This document shows positions 27,053 through 34,106 of a DNA stretch of 64,000 nt, piece by piece. The translations under genes were made by a program, and so were the position numbers. The notes beneath the pieces were generated by a model. It was not told where the DNA came from and did not search any database. It saw nothing but the letters and a program-made list of their open reading frames with translations. Every line of letters begins with the position of its first letter. Positions within the stretch are counted from its first letter, which is position 1. This DNA is from CAZWKQ01 sp964634005 (GTDB taxonomy: Bacteria > Bacteroidota > Bacteroidia > Bacteroidales > JACABE01): NCBI GenBank assembly GCA_964634005.1, contig CAZWKQ010000004.1, forward strand, positions 1-64,000, read 5' to 3'.

Positions 27053-27134
27053 ATAAATCAAAAATAATTTATAAACTTTGGTCAAAAATCTTTGTTTTAT
27101 TAAAAATCATATAAACAAAAAATCACCATAAAAA

Positions 27135-27695
27135 ATGAAAACAAACATAATAGTTCTATCATTAATATTTTTATCATTAAATACATTTTCACAAAAAGAC
27201 ACCAAGGGTAAAATAAAAAATTTCCACAATTTTAAAATAAATACTATTGACGGAAATAAATTTGATTTATCAACATTGAAAGGTAAAAAAGTTCTGGTTG
27301 TTAATACAGCTTCGAAATGCGGATTAACACCTCAATATAAACAACTGCAAGAACTATACGAAATTTACGGTGGTTCGGGATTTACAATTATTGCATTCCC
27401 TGCAAATAATTTTCTTTCGCAAGAACCCGGAACAAATGAGGAAATTAAAGCATTTTGTGAAAAGAATTATGGAGTTACTTTTCCTATAATGGAAAAAATA
27501 TCAGTAAAAGGAAATGATATTCATCCTATTTTCAAATGGCTTACAAATAAAAGTGAAAACGGTAAAATGGATGCACCTGTGCAATGGAATTTTCAGAAAT
27601 TTTTAATTGACGAAAACGGCAATCTTGTTGATGTTGTTTCGCCTCGCGAAAGTCCCGACAGCGAAAAAATAATTAATTGGATAAAGGGTAATTAA
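27135..27695 (+). CDS. glutathione peroxidase-family thiol peroxidase, exported
   Basis: A 186-residue protein with a signal peptide (residues 1-20, ending NTFSQ), so it acts in the periplasm. The peroxidatic Cys62 lies in NTASKCGLTPQY. Trp151 and Asn152 of the catalytic tetrad are present in QWNF. The usual Gln of FPCNQF is replaced: the sequence reads FPANNF, with Asn92. A second cysteine, Cys108 (AFCEKNYG), is at the position of the resolving cysteine of thioredoxin-dependent members. It is probably a thioredoxin-type peroxidase despite the family name. The next gene encodes an exported PAP2 phosphatase 56 bases downstream. Confidence 0.92.
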   Translation: MKTNIIVLSLIFLSLNTFSQKDTKGKIKNFHNFKINTIDGNKFDLSTLKGKKVLVVNTASKCGLTPQYKQLQELYEIYGGSGFTIIAFPANNFLSQEPGTNEEIKAFCEKNYGVTFPIMEKISVKGNDIHPIFKWLTNKSENGKMDAPVQWNFQKFLIDENGNLVDVVSPRESPDSEKIINWIKGN

Positions 27696-27751
27696 TTTAA
27701 TTTCAATTGTTTATAAAAAATAATATTTCTTCGAAAAAAAGTAAAAAGACA

Positions 27752-28588
27752 ATGCTCAGAATTTTAATTTTGAGCATTACAATTGTTTTTTTATTTCATT
27801 TTGATATTATTGCACAGGAAGATACAACACTAAGAAACGATTCACAATGGATTGGATTATCGTTTATTAATGCACAAAGTGAAATTTTTTCATCACCTTT
27901 TTCCATCAAAAAAAATGACTTAAAATATCTTATCCCAATTACAGCTGCAACAACCTTAGCAATAATGTATGACGAGGATATCAATAGGAATATCATAAAG
28001 TTTAAAAATGAAAATTCTTTGATCAACAAATTAAGCCCTGTATTTACTTTTGGAGGCGAGATACCGTTTGTGGCCGGAACAAGCGGGTTAATGTATTTTA
28101 CGGGCTTGGCCTTGAAAGATGATAAACTTCTGCAAACAGGAGCCATTGCTGCTTTTGCTTTGATTAACTCAGCCGTTGTAATTTCAGTTTTAAAAATGAC
28201 TTTCGGCAGGCAAAGACCAAATTTTGACGGTACTTCAAAATGGCATTTTTTCCCTGAATCGTTAAAACAATTCGATGGTGAAAAATCTGAAAAATATACA
28301 TCTTTCCCTTCGGGTCATAGCATTGCTGCATGGACCTTAGCTTCTGTCGTATCGGAACAATATAAAGAAATCAGATATATTCCGATAATAGCATATACAT
28401 TCGCTACAGGGGTAAGTCTTTCGAGAATGACCGAAAATGCCCATTGGTTGTCGGACGTAATTATAGGCTCAGCATTAGGGTATGGAATTGGGAAGTTCAC
28501 TGCTAAAAAGCATAAAAACACATCATGGTATCTTTTCCCATCAGAAAATGGCGGAAAATTAACTATTACTGGTATTTACAGATTTTAA
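27752..28588 (+). CDS. PAP2 superfamily phosphatase, exported/membrane
   Basis: A 278-residue protein with an N-terminal signal or anchor helix from the preferred ATG at 27752 (MLRILILSITIVFLF, then IIAQ); a TTG at 27707 would add 15 basic residues. The three PAP2 motifs are complete: KMTFGRQRPNFDG (KxxxxxxRP), FPSGHS, and SRMTENAHWLSDVIIG (SRxxxxxHxxxD). Hydrophobic helices surround the motifs. Members dephosphorylate lipid phosphates such as phosphatidate or undecaprenyl pyrophosphate. It may share a transcript with the peroxidase gene upstream. It ends 20 bases before the convergent CDP-alcohol phosphotransferase gene, without a visible terminator. Confidence 0.92.
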   Translation: MLRILILSITIVFLFHFDIIAQEDTTLRNDSQWIGLSFINAQSEIFSSPFSIKKNDLKYLIPITAATTLAIMYDEDINRNIIKFKNENSLINKLSPVFTFGGEIPFVAGTSGLMYFTGLALKDDKLLQTGAIAAFALINSAVVISVLKMTFGRQRPNFDGTSKWHFFPESLKQFDGEKSEKYTSFPSGHSIAAWTLASVVSEQYKEIRYIPIIAYTFATGVSLSRMTENAHWLSDVIIGSALGYGIGKFTAKKHKNTSWYLFPSENGGKLTITGIYRF

Positions 28589-28608
28589 TCACTAAAAAAA
28601 TTCCAAAA

Positions 28609-29484
28609 TCAACTTACAACATCAAACTTTCTATCAATTATTTTTTGAATAACTAAGTTTAATATTGCAAGTAAATTATAGCCTATAAGCATAATAGCGA
28701 AAAATATATCGAAACGAAGAAATAATGAACATATTATTATTGCCGAAACTTGAGATGTAGGCCCAATCATAACCCAAAAACGTATGATTCGTTTGTTTTT
28801 TACTGAATACTCCTGAGGAGTAGCTTTAAACATTTTTTGGTTAGTTTTTTTAACAATAAGTTTGGATTGGAGATTAGAATACTTTAAATATATACCTATT
28901 ATAAATCTATCGAACCACTTACCTTTCTGATTTTTAATGGCATTATATTCCTTACGGAATTCATCGAGTTCTTCTTCAAAAGTGCTTTTGCGTTCAAGAA
29001 CATAATCTAAATAACGATTACGATAATAATCGACAAGTATAGCATGAATAGTATTGAATAATCCTGTTAATGCAAGCAATGTCCAAAATAATGAAGGATT
29101 TTCGTATTTGTTTGCGAAACCAATACCTATTCCAATGTAAACCGATATAAAAGCTATATAATCGGCAACACCGTCAATTATTCTTCCGGTGGGTGTTCCG
29201 TTCCTTTTCAACCTTGCTAACTGCCCGTCACTGCAATCGAGTATATTAAAAAGCAGAAAAAAAACAGCACCGATATAAACGCCGTCCGCAGTCCCCTCAG
29301 CGTAAAAAAAACCTGAAATAAGCCCCATTAAAATTGCAGTTAAAGTAAGTTGATTGGGCGTTATGTTTGTTCTGTAAATGATTTTAACAAGCAAAAAAGC
29401 AATTGGTCTATAAAAAAAGAGGTCGAAAAACTCTTCAACCTCAGTTAATTTCAATGATTTTTTATATTCGTTAAACCAACTCAT
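28609..29484 (-). CDS. CDP-alcohol phosphatidyltransferase family protein
   Basis: A 291-residue membrane enzyme with the full signature: Asp83, Asp86, Gly87, Ala90-Arg91, Gly100, Asp104 and Asp108 in DCSDGQLAR...GRIIDGVAD. This family transfers a phosphoalcohol from a CDP-activated donor to an alcohol acceptor. About six membrane helices are interrupted by a long polar loop (roughly residues 155-220, containing RKSTFEEELDEFRKEYN) not typical of phosphatidylserine or phosphatidylglycerophosphate synthases. Its start overlaps the upstream aminotransferase stop by 4 bases, indicating translational coupling. The alcohol substrate is unknown; an amino-alcohol is suggested by the neighbour. Confidence 0.88.
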   Translation of the reverse strand: MSWFNEYKKSLKLTEVEEFFDLFFYRPIAFLLVKIIYRTNITPNQLTLTAILMGLISGFFYAEGTADGVYIGAVFFLLFNILDCSDGQLARLKRNGTPTGRIIDGVADYIAFISVYIGIGIGFANKYENPSLFWTLLALTGLFNTIHAILVDYYRNRYLDYVLERKSTFEEELDEFRKEYNAIKNQKGKWFDRFIIGIYLKYSNLQSKLIVKKTNQKMFKATPQEYSVKNKRIIRFWVMIGPTSQVSAIIICSLFLRFDIFFAIMLIGYNLLAILNLVIQKIIDRKFDVVS

Positions 29485-30536
29485 TTCTTTTTAATTTCTT
29501 TAAGATAACTTTTTATCATATTCATCAAAAGTTGGTTTTGTTCCCTTGTTCCTATTGTAATTCTTATGTGACTAAATAAACCGTCTTCTGCCATAAATTT
29601 AACTATCATATTTCTGTCGGTAAGATACTTTTTTAAACCATCTTTAATATTTTCGGGAATTTTCACTAATATGAAATTTGCATAAGTTTTATATGGTTTA
29701 AAACCCTCAAGTTTGCTAAACTCATTAATAAACATTTGAGTATCCTCTACCATTTTTGCCCTAACTTCATGATAATATTCATCCGAATCGAGAGCAGCTA
29801 TTGCTATACGTTCGGTTAAACGATTATAGCCCAAGTATCTGGCACTGAATAACGAAAACTGAGCATGATTTTCGCCCATAAGAGCAAAACCAATACGAAC
29901 ACCGGCTAAAGCATAATACTTTGAAAATGTTCTTATTACAAGCAAATTAGGAAACTCCTTTATTAATCTTCCTAAATAAGAATTGTCATCGGTATAAAAC
30001 AAAGTATAAGCTTCATCCAACACAACAACAGTATCTTTAACTTTTTCGAGAATATAATGTAATTTGTCGATAGGAAGGCGATTGCCTGTAGGGTTGTTGG
30101 GCGAACTGATTATTATAAGTTTGGGCTTATGCTCTTCATATACTTTAATCATTCCATCAATATCGTAGTAAAAAGAATCGTCTCCTTCATAAATAGGATA
30201 TTCTATTTTAATACCTTCCTTTTCATCGGCTATTTTTTTATAATACCACCACGAGTACGCCGGAATCATAATTTTGTCGCCTTTATTAACATAGCAATGA
30301 ACTGCTTGCTTAAGAATATCTTCGCCTCCGTAACCGAGCATAACATTTTTTTCATCAATTCCAAAGTCTAATGCAAGACGTTCACTTAATTTGCTCTTAA
30401 CTCCTCTTGAGAAATCACGCGAATACCAACTAAGTTTTTTTATATTTGGTTTATGAAGAACTTTAAAACATGCGGGAGCAGGACCGTATTGATTTTCATT
30501 CCTGTCTAAATAAATTATCGATTCTTTTTTCTTCAT
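29481..30536 (-). CDS. class I/II pyridoxal-phosphate aminotransferase (HisC/CobD-like)
   Basis: A 351-residue fold-type I PLP enzyme related to histidinol-phosphate aminotransferase and threonine-phosphate decarboxylase. Visible landmarks are LDRNENQYGPAP at the N-terminus, SSPNNPTGN (substrate/PLP region), VVLDEAYTLF, the PLP lysine in RTFSKYYALAGVRIGFA (Lys206) and the C-terminal IRITIGTREQN with the substrate carboxylate-binding Arg. No other histidine-biosynthesis gene is present, and the gene is translationally coupled to a CDP-alcohol phosphotransferase, so I infer a role in making a head-group precursor rather than histidine. This is not proven. Confidence 0.87.
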   Translation of the reverse strand: MKKKESIIYLDRNENQYGPAPACFKVLHKPNIKKLSWYSRDFSRGVKSKLSERLALDFGIDEKNVMLGYGGEDILKQAVHCYVNKGDKIMIPAYSWWYYKKIADEKEGIKIEYPIYEGDDSFYYDIDGMIKVYEEHKPKLIIISSPNNPTGNRLPIDKLHYILEKVKDTVVVLDEAYTLFYTDDNSYLGRLIKEFPNLLVIRTFSKYYALAGVRIGFALMGENHAQFSLFSARYLGYNRLTERIAIAALDSDEYYHEVRAKMVEDTQMFINEFSKLEGFKPYKTYANFILVKIPENIKDGLKKYLTDRNMIVKFMAEDGLFSHIRITIGTREQNQLLMNMIKSYLKEIKKK

Positions 30537-30632
30537 TTTGAAAATTATGAGATTAATAAAGCATTATTTTTTTCGGTCTGCAAAAATAGTGAAAAAACTT
30601 GTTGATGTTAATTTAATATAAAATTTTATTTT

Positions 30633-30640
30633 TATTTTTG
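30633..30640 (+). promoter_or_regulatory. -7-like element upstream of the DUF1801 gene
   Basis: TATTTTTG matches TAnnTTTG only 14 bases before the ATG at 30655, so the predicted leader is about 8 bases. No -33 TTG at 19-21 bases is seen. Confidence 0.35.
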
Positions 30641-30654
30641 AAGAAAACATATTT

Positions 30655-31083
30655 ATGGCAGAAGTAAAGACAAAACCGACAGACAAAAATATCGATGAAT
30701 TTTTAAAATCGTTCGTTGATAATGAGCAAAAACTTAAGGACAGCTACGAATTGATTGATTTCTTTCAAAAAGTTACCGGTTACGAACCACAAATTTGGGG
30801 AGAGTCAATAATAGGATTTGGTAAATATCATTATAAATCAGAAAAAAGTAAGCAGGAAGGCGATTGGTTTCTTGTTGGGTTTTCGCCCAGAAAAGCGGCA
30901 ATTTCGCTGTATGTTTATTCCGGTGATCCAAAACATGAATTTTTATTAAAAGATCTTGGAAAATTTAAAATTGGCAAAGCTTGTATTTATATTAAAAAAT
31001 TATCGGATATAAACTTAGAAACACTCAAAAAATTAATATCCGAAACAATAAGATATACACGGGAAAAATGGGGAAATAGTTAA
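30655..31083 (+). CDS. DUF1801 domain-containing protein
   Basis: A 142-residue protein of the DUF1801 (YdhG/IscU-chaperone-like) family. Recognisable segments are DSYELIDFFQKVTGYEPQIWGESIIGFGKYHY (landmarks WGESIIGFG and YHYKS) and the second half GFSPRKAAISLYV, GKFKIGKACIYIKKLSDIN. These small alpha/beta proteins lack a known catalytic motif, and the function is not established. It is followed 4 bases later by a VOC-family gene, so the two are very likely co-transcribed; neither is tied to the flanking minus-strand genes. Confidence 0.88.
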   Translation: MAEVKTKPTDKNIDEFLKSFVDNEQKLKDSYELIDFFQKVTGYEPQIWGESIIGFGKYHYKSEKSKQEGDWFLVGFSPRKAAISLYVYSGDPKHEFLLKDLGKFKIGKACIYIKKLSDINLETLKKLISETIRYTREKWGNS

Positions 31084-31087
31084 TTAT

Positions 31088-31516
31088 ATGGCAAATACAA
31101 ATATTTATCTTTATTATAACGGCAACTGCGAAGAAGCCTTTATGTTTTATAAAGAGGTTTTTGGAGGTGATTTTACTTATTTAGGCAAATTTAAAGATAT
31201 GCCAGAAATTGAAGGTTTTGAAGTAAAAGACAATGAAAAAAACAATATAATGCATGTTGCATTACCAATAGGGAATACAATTTTAATGGGAAGCGATGTC
31301 GGCGGAGGCTGGAACGACGAGTATAAATTCGGTAATAATTTTGCTGTTTTTGTCAATACAAACAGTATTGAAGAAGCTGAAAGAATTTTTAATGAATTGT
31401 CATCTTATGGAGTAATAAAGCTCCCGTTAAATTTGACTTTTTGGGGCGATTACTTCGGAAAACTAACCGACAAATTCGGAATAAACTGGATAATAAGTTT
31501 TAGCCAAAATCAATAA
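31088..31516 (+). CDS. VOC family protein (PhnB/glyoxalase-like)
   Basis: A 142-residue vicinal-oxygen-chelate fold protein. The start NTNIYLYYNGNCEEAFMFYKEVFGGDF is characteristic of the PhnB/AlkB-like subgroup (landmarks NGNCEEAF and FYKEVFGG), and the C-terminal WGDYFGKLTDKFGINWIISF closes the second babbb module. Glutamate and histidine positions used for metal in true glyoxalases are not clearly conserved in this subgroup, so enzymatic activity is uncertain. It is the second gene of a two-gene unit with DUF1801 and ends 7 bases from convergent ispD. Confidence 0.88.
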   Translation: MANTNIYLYYNGNCEEAFMFYKEVFGGDFTYLGKFKDMPEIEGFEVKDNEKNNIMHVALPIGNTILMGSDVGGGWNDEYKFGNNFAVFVNTNSIEEAERIFNELSSYGVIKLPLNLTFWGDYFGKLTDKFGINWIISFSQNQ

Positions 31517-31523
31517 AGAAATT

Positions 31524-32195
31524 CTAATCTTGCATTGAAAGATAATACTTCAGTAATTTAATATCCGATTCTGTCGTAACTTTAAAATTTTCACGATTCC
31601 CTTCGATAAGATTAATCTTTATACCCATATTTTCGACCACTGAAGCATCGTCGGTAAAAAATTCATTATATGGTTGTTGGTATGCTCTTTTGATTACATC
31701 AATAGAAAAACATTGAGGAGTTTGAATAATTTTTATTTTTTCTCTGTCGATACGGAAATTATAGGAGTTTTCAACTATTCTTAACGAGTCGTTTATCGAA
31801 ATTGCAGGCACAGCATTCCCAATTGATGAAGCAACTTCAAGCGCTTTTTTAATTGTGTCAACACTTACTAAAGGGCGAGCGGCATCATGTATAGCAACAA
31901 CTCCATTGTCATTTAACATTTGTACACCGTTAAAAACCGAATGAAAACGGGTCTTACCACCAATAGCAACTTCAATTTTATCGAAAAAATAAAATTTCTC
32001 ACAATAAGATTTCCACAAATCAATCATATTTTGAGGCAAAACAACAATTATTCTGATTTGGGAACTAAAATTCAGAAATTTTTCTATAGAATAAAAAATA
32101 ACAGGTTTTCCAAACACTTCAATAAACTGTTTAGGAACATCGGATTTCATTCTGGTTCCTGAACCTCCGGCTGCAATAATAACGCTGTATTCCAT
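31524..32195 (-). CDS. ispD: 2-C-methyl-D-erythritol 4-phosphate cytidylyltransferase
   Basis: IspD converts MEP and CTP to CDP-ME in the non-mevalonate isoprenoid pathway. The 223-residue product has the CTP-binding loop AAGGSGTRMKSDVPKQFIEV with the catalytic Arg and Lys, VVAIHDAARPLVS with its Asp-Ala-Ala-Arg, and the C-terminal TPQCFSIDVIKRAY and FTDDASVVENMGIKINLIEGN segments. Length is normal. It follows queA on the minus strand, but a strong terminator stands between them, so read-through or a promoter embedded near the terminator must drive it; I see no clear promoter in the 63-base gap. Confidence 0.94.
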   Translation of the reverse strand: MEYSVIIAAGGSGTRMKSDVPKQFIEVFGKPVIFYSIEKFLNFSSQIRIIVVLPQNMIDLWKSYCEKFYFFDKIEVAIGGKTRFHSVFNGVQMLNDNGVVAIHDAARPLVSVDTIKKALEVASSIGNAVPAISINDSLRIVENSYNFRIDREKIKIIQTPQCFSIDVIKRAYQQPYNEFFTDDASVVENMGIKINLIEGNRENFKVTTESDIKLLKYYLSMQD

Positions 32196-32196
32196 A

Positions 32197-32236
32197 AAAA
32201 AAAGGCTTAAATATCAACAAATTTAAGCCTTTTTTT
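32197..32236. terminator. terminator between queA and ispD
   Basis: A 16-bp perfect inverted repeat (32197-32212 with 32221-32236), 8-base loop, A-rich on the left and T-rich on the right. On the minus strand it lies after queA and directly before ispD, so it may terminate or attenuate. Confidence 0.85.
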
Positions 32237-32258
32237 GAATATAGCGATAAATAATAAT

Positions 32259-33314
32259 CTAAATTATAAGCATTGCATCACCATAAGTCAGAAATTTATA
32301 TTTGTTTTCAATTGCTTCCTTATATGCCTTCATTAAAAAATCGAAACCTGCAAAGGCAGCAACAAGCATAAGCATTGATGATTGTGATGGATGAAAGTTT
32401 GTAACCATGCAGTTAGCAACACTAAAATCATAAGGCGGGAATATAAACTTGTTAGTCCATCCGTTAAAAGGCTTTAGATTACCCGAAATAGCCACTGACG
32501 ATTCAATAGCTTTCATAGTAGTAGTACCAACGGCACACACCTTCTTTTTATTTTCTCTTGCTTTATTAACAATGATAGCTGTTTCTTCAGGAATAATCAT
32601 CTCTTCAGAATCCATTTTATGCTTAGTAAGATCCTCAACATCAATAGCTCTGAAGTTTCCTAAACCTGCATGTAAAGTAATTTCGGCAAAATTTACACCC
32701 TTTATTTCAAGTCTTTTCATCAATTCGCGGCTAAAATGGAAACCTGCAGTAGGAGCTACAACGGCACCTTCATTTTTTGCATAAATAGTTTGATATCTTT
32801 CTTTGTCAAGAGGCTCTATCTTACGCATCCTTTGAAGTTCTTCGGGTAAAGGAGTATGACCTAATCTTTTCAAAGTTTGCTTAAATTCATCGTAAGTTCC
32901 GTCAAACAAAAAGCGCAAAGTTCTTCCTCTGGAGGTTGTATTATCAATTACTTCAGCTACAAGCGATTCATCCTCTCCAAAATATAATTTATTTCCAATC
33001 CTTATTTTTCTTGCAGGATCTACCAAAACATCCCACAATCGTGTTTCGGGATTTAACTCCCTGAGTAAAAAAACGGTAATTTTAGCTCCGGTTTTTTCTT
33101 TTTCACCATAAAGCAATGCCGGAAACACCTTTGTGTTGTTCAAAATAAATACATCACCGTCATCAAAATAATCTAAAATGTCTCTAAATATTTTGTGTTC
33201 TATTGTTTGGTTCTTTCTGTTCAGAACCATTAATCGGGATTCATCTCTCTGTTCTGTGGGGCGATCAGCTATTAATTCTTTGGGCAAAACGTATCTGAAT
33301 TGCGATAACTTCAT
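32259..33314 (-). CDS. queA: S-adenosylmethionine:tRNA ribosyltransferase-isomerase QueA
   Basis: QueA transfers the ribosyl moiety of SAM to 7-aminomethyl-7-deazaguanine in tRNA, forming epoxyqueuosine. The 351-residue product shows FRYVLPKELIADRPTEQRDESRLMVL at the start (landmark LPKELIADRP), VFILNNTKVFPALLYG, APTAGFHFSRELM, FAEITLHAGLGNFRAI, and VGTTTMKAIES followed by FPPYDFSVANCMVTNFHPSQSSMLMLVAAFAG. All are standard QueA blocks and the length is normal. A promoter with both phylum elements precedes it (33361-33391). No preQ1 riboswitch is visible in the leader. Confidence 0.96.
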   Translation of the reverse strand: MKLSQFRYVLPKELIADRPTEQRDESRLMVLNRKNQTIEHKIFRDILDYFDDGDVFILNNTKVFPALLYGEKEKTGAKITVFLLRELNPETRLWDVLVDPARKIRIGNKLYFGEDESLVAEVIDNTTSRGRTLRFLFDGTYDEFKQTLKRLGHTPLPEELQRMRKIEPLDKERYQTIYAKNEGAVVAPTAGFHFSRELMKRLEIKGVNFAEITLHAGLGNFRAIDVEDLTKHKMDSEEMIIPEETAIIVNKARENKKKVCAVGTTTMKAIESSVAISGNLKPFNGWTNKFIFPPYDFSVANCMVTNFHPSQSSMLMLVAAFAGFDFLMKAYKEAIENKYKFLTYGDAMLII

Positions 33315-33360
33315 GCTTATATGTTTAATTAATGGATAATTTTTCTTTAAAAAAAGTTTG

Positions 33361-33391
33361 CAAAGATAATCAAAAATAAGCTCAAAGTCAA
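33361..33391 (-). promoter_or_regulatory. promoter of queA
   Basis: Minus strand TTG (33391-33389), 20 bases, then TATCTTTG (33368-33361). Predicted leader is about 40 bases. Confidence 0.5.
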
Positions 33392-33538
33392 TAGTTTTTT
33401 ATATAAAATTTCAAAATAATTTTATATTTAGCCCAAATTTTTCATAAGAAACGCAATAAACTAATGGAATTAATTAGGATAACCCTGATTCTTAAACATT
33501 TTAAAATTATATAACTTTATTTAAAACAAAAAACAAAA

Positions 33539-33970
33539 TCAGTTAGTTATATGCAAGTAATTGCCGTCGTAATTAGTTTTGTATTGCTTAAGCGAAACGC
33601 TTGCAGGTCCCTGAAAAGGAGAACCATCTGTAAGTAAAAACCTTGAACCGCAACAAGAGTCTATAGCAGTAATTGAAGAATGCTCAACCTCAATCCTGCA
33701 GTTGTTTTTGAAATCGTACGGACACGCCCTATCAAATGCAACGAATGTTTCCGTATTAACTCTGTAAACAACTATTCCGTTATACCCGCCGGTTAAATAT
33801 TCGTAACCTCCAACATGATTAAGATTTATATAAAGCGTGGAATTAGGCTGGATGTAAAAGTTTACATAAACATAGGGAATTGTTTCTTTCTCGTCTTTTG
33901 AACAAGAATTAAATAACGGTTGAAAAACCATAAAAAGAATTATAAAAAAAATATTTCTTAAAATCTTCAT
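33539..33970 (-). CDS. Rieske-like lipoprotein with non-canonical cysteine motif
   Basis: A 143-residue lipoprotein (signal helix, then lipobox NSCSK with Cys near residue 23). The C-terminal half follows a Rieske-like pattern: VAFDRACPYDF, NNCRIEVEH, then DSCCGSRFLLTDGSPFQGPAS, where a normal Rieske protein has CxH and CPCHGSxF. Both histidine ligands are absent (Tyr and Cys at the aligned positions), while four cysteines cluster. A standard 2Fe-2S Rieske centre is therefore unlikely; zinc, a different cluster or disulfides are possible. The gene is isolated on the minus strand. Similar small lipoproteins occur in other Bacteroidota, as I recall. Confidence 0.75.
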   Translation of the reverse strand: MKILRNIFFIILFMVFQPLFNSCSKDEKETIPYVYVNFYIQPNSTLYINLNHVGGYEYLTGGYNGIVVYRVNTETFVAFDRACPYDFKNNCRIEVEHSSITAIDSCCGSRFLLTDGSPFQGPASVSLKQYKTNYDGNYLHITN

Positions 33971-34055
33971 TTTATTTTTTTAGCAAAGTTAGCAGATAAT
34001 AATGATAAAAATTGAAATTTTTAAAAAAAATTAGGCAACCTAAATGCCAAGTATG

Positions 34056-34087
34056 TTGTCATAAGAACAAATTATTTTGTATTTTTG
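34056..34087 (+). promoter_or_regulatory. promoter of the T9SS type-B protein gene
   Basis: TTG (34056-34058), 21 bases, then TATTTTTG (34080-34087). The in-frame TTG at 34077 overlaps this element, supporting the ATG at 34107 as the start. Confidence 0.5.
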
Positions 34088-34106
34088 TAACAAATTTAAT
34101 TATAAG

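Noticed and set aside
31524..32195. IspD as the cytidylyltransferase partner of the CDP-alcohol phosphotransferase
   Set aside because: The CTP loop and C-terminal motifs fit MEP cytidylyltransferase, and two plus-strand genes separate it from the pair.
33315..33538. preQ1 riboswitch upstream of queA
   Set aside because: The leader shows an ordinary promoter and no pseudoknot-type pattern; nothing resembles the preQ1 aptamer.
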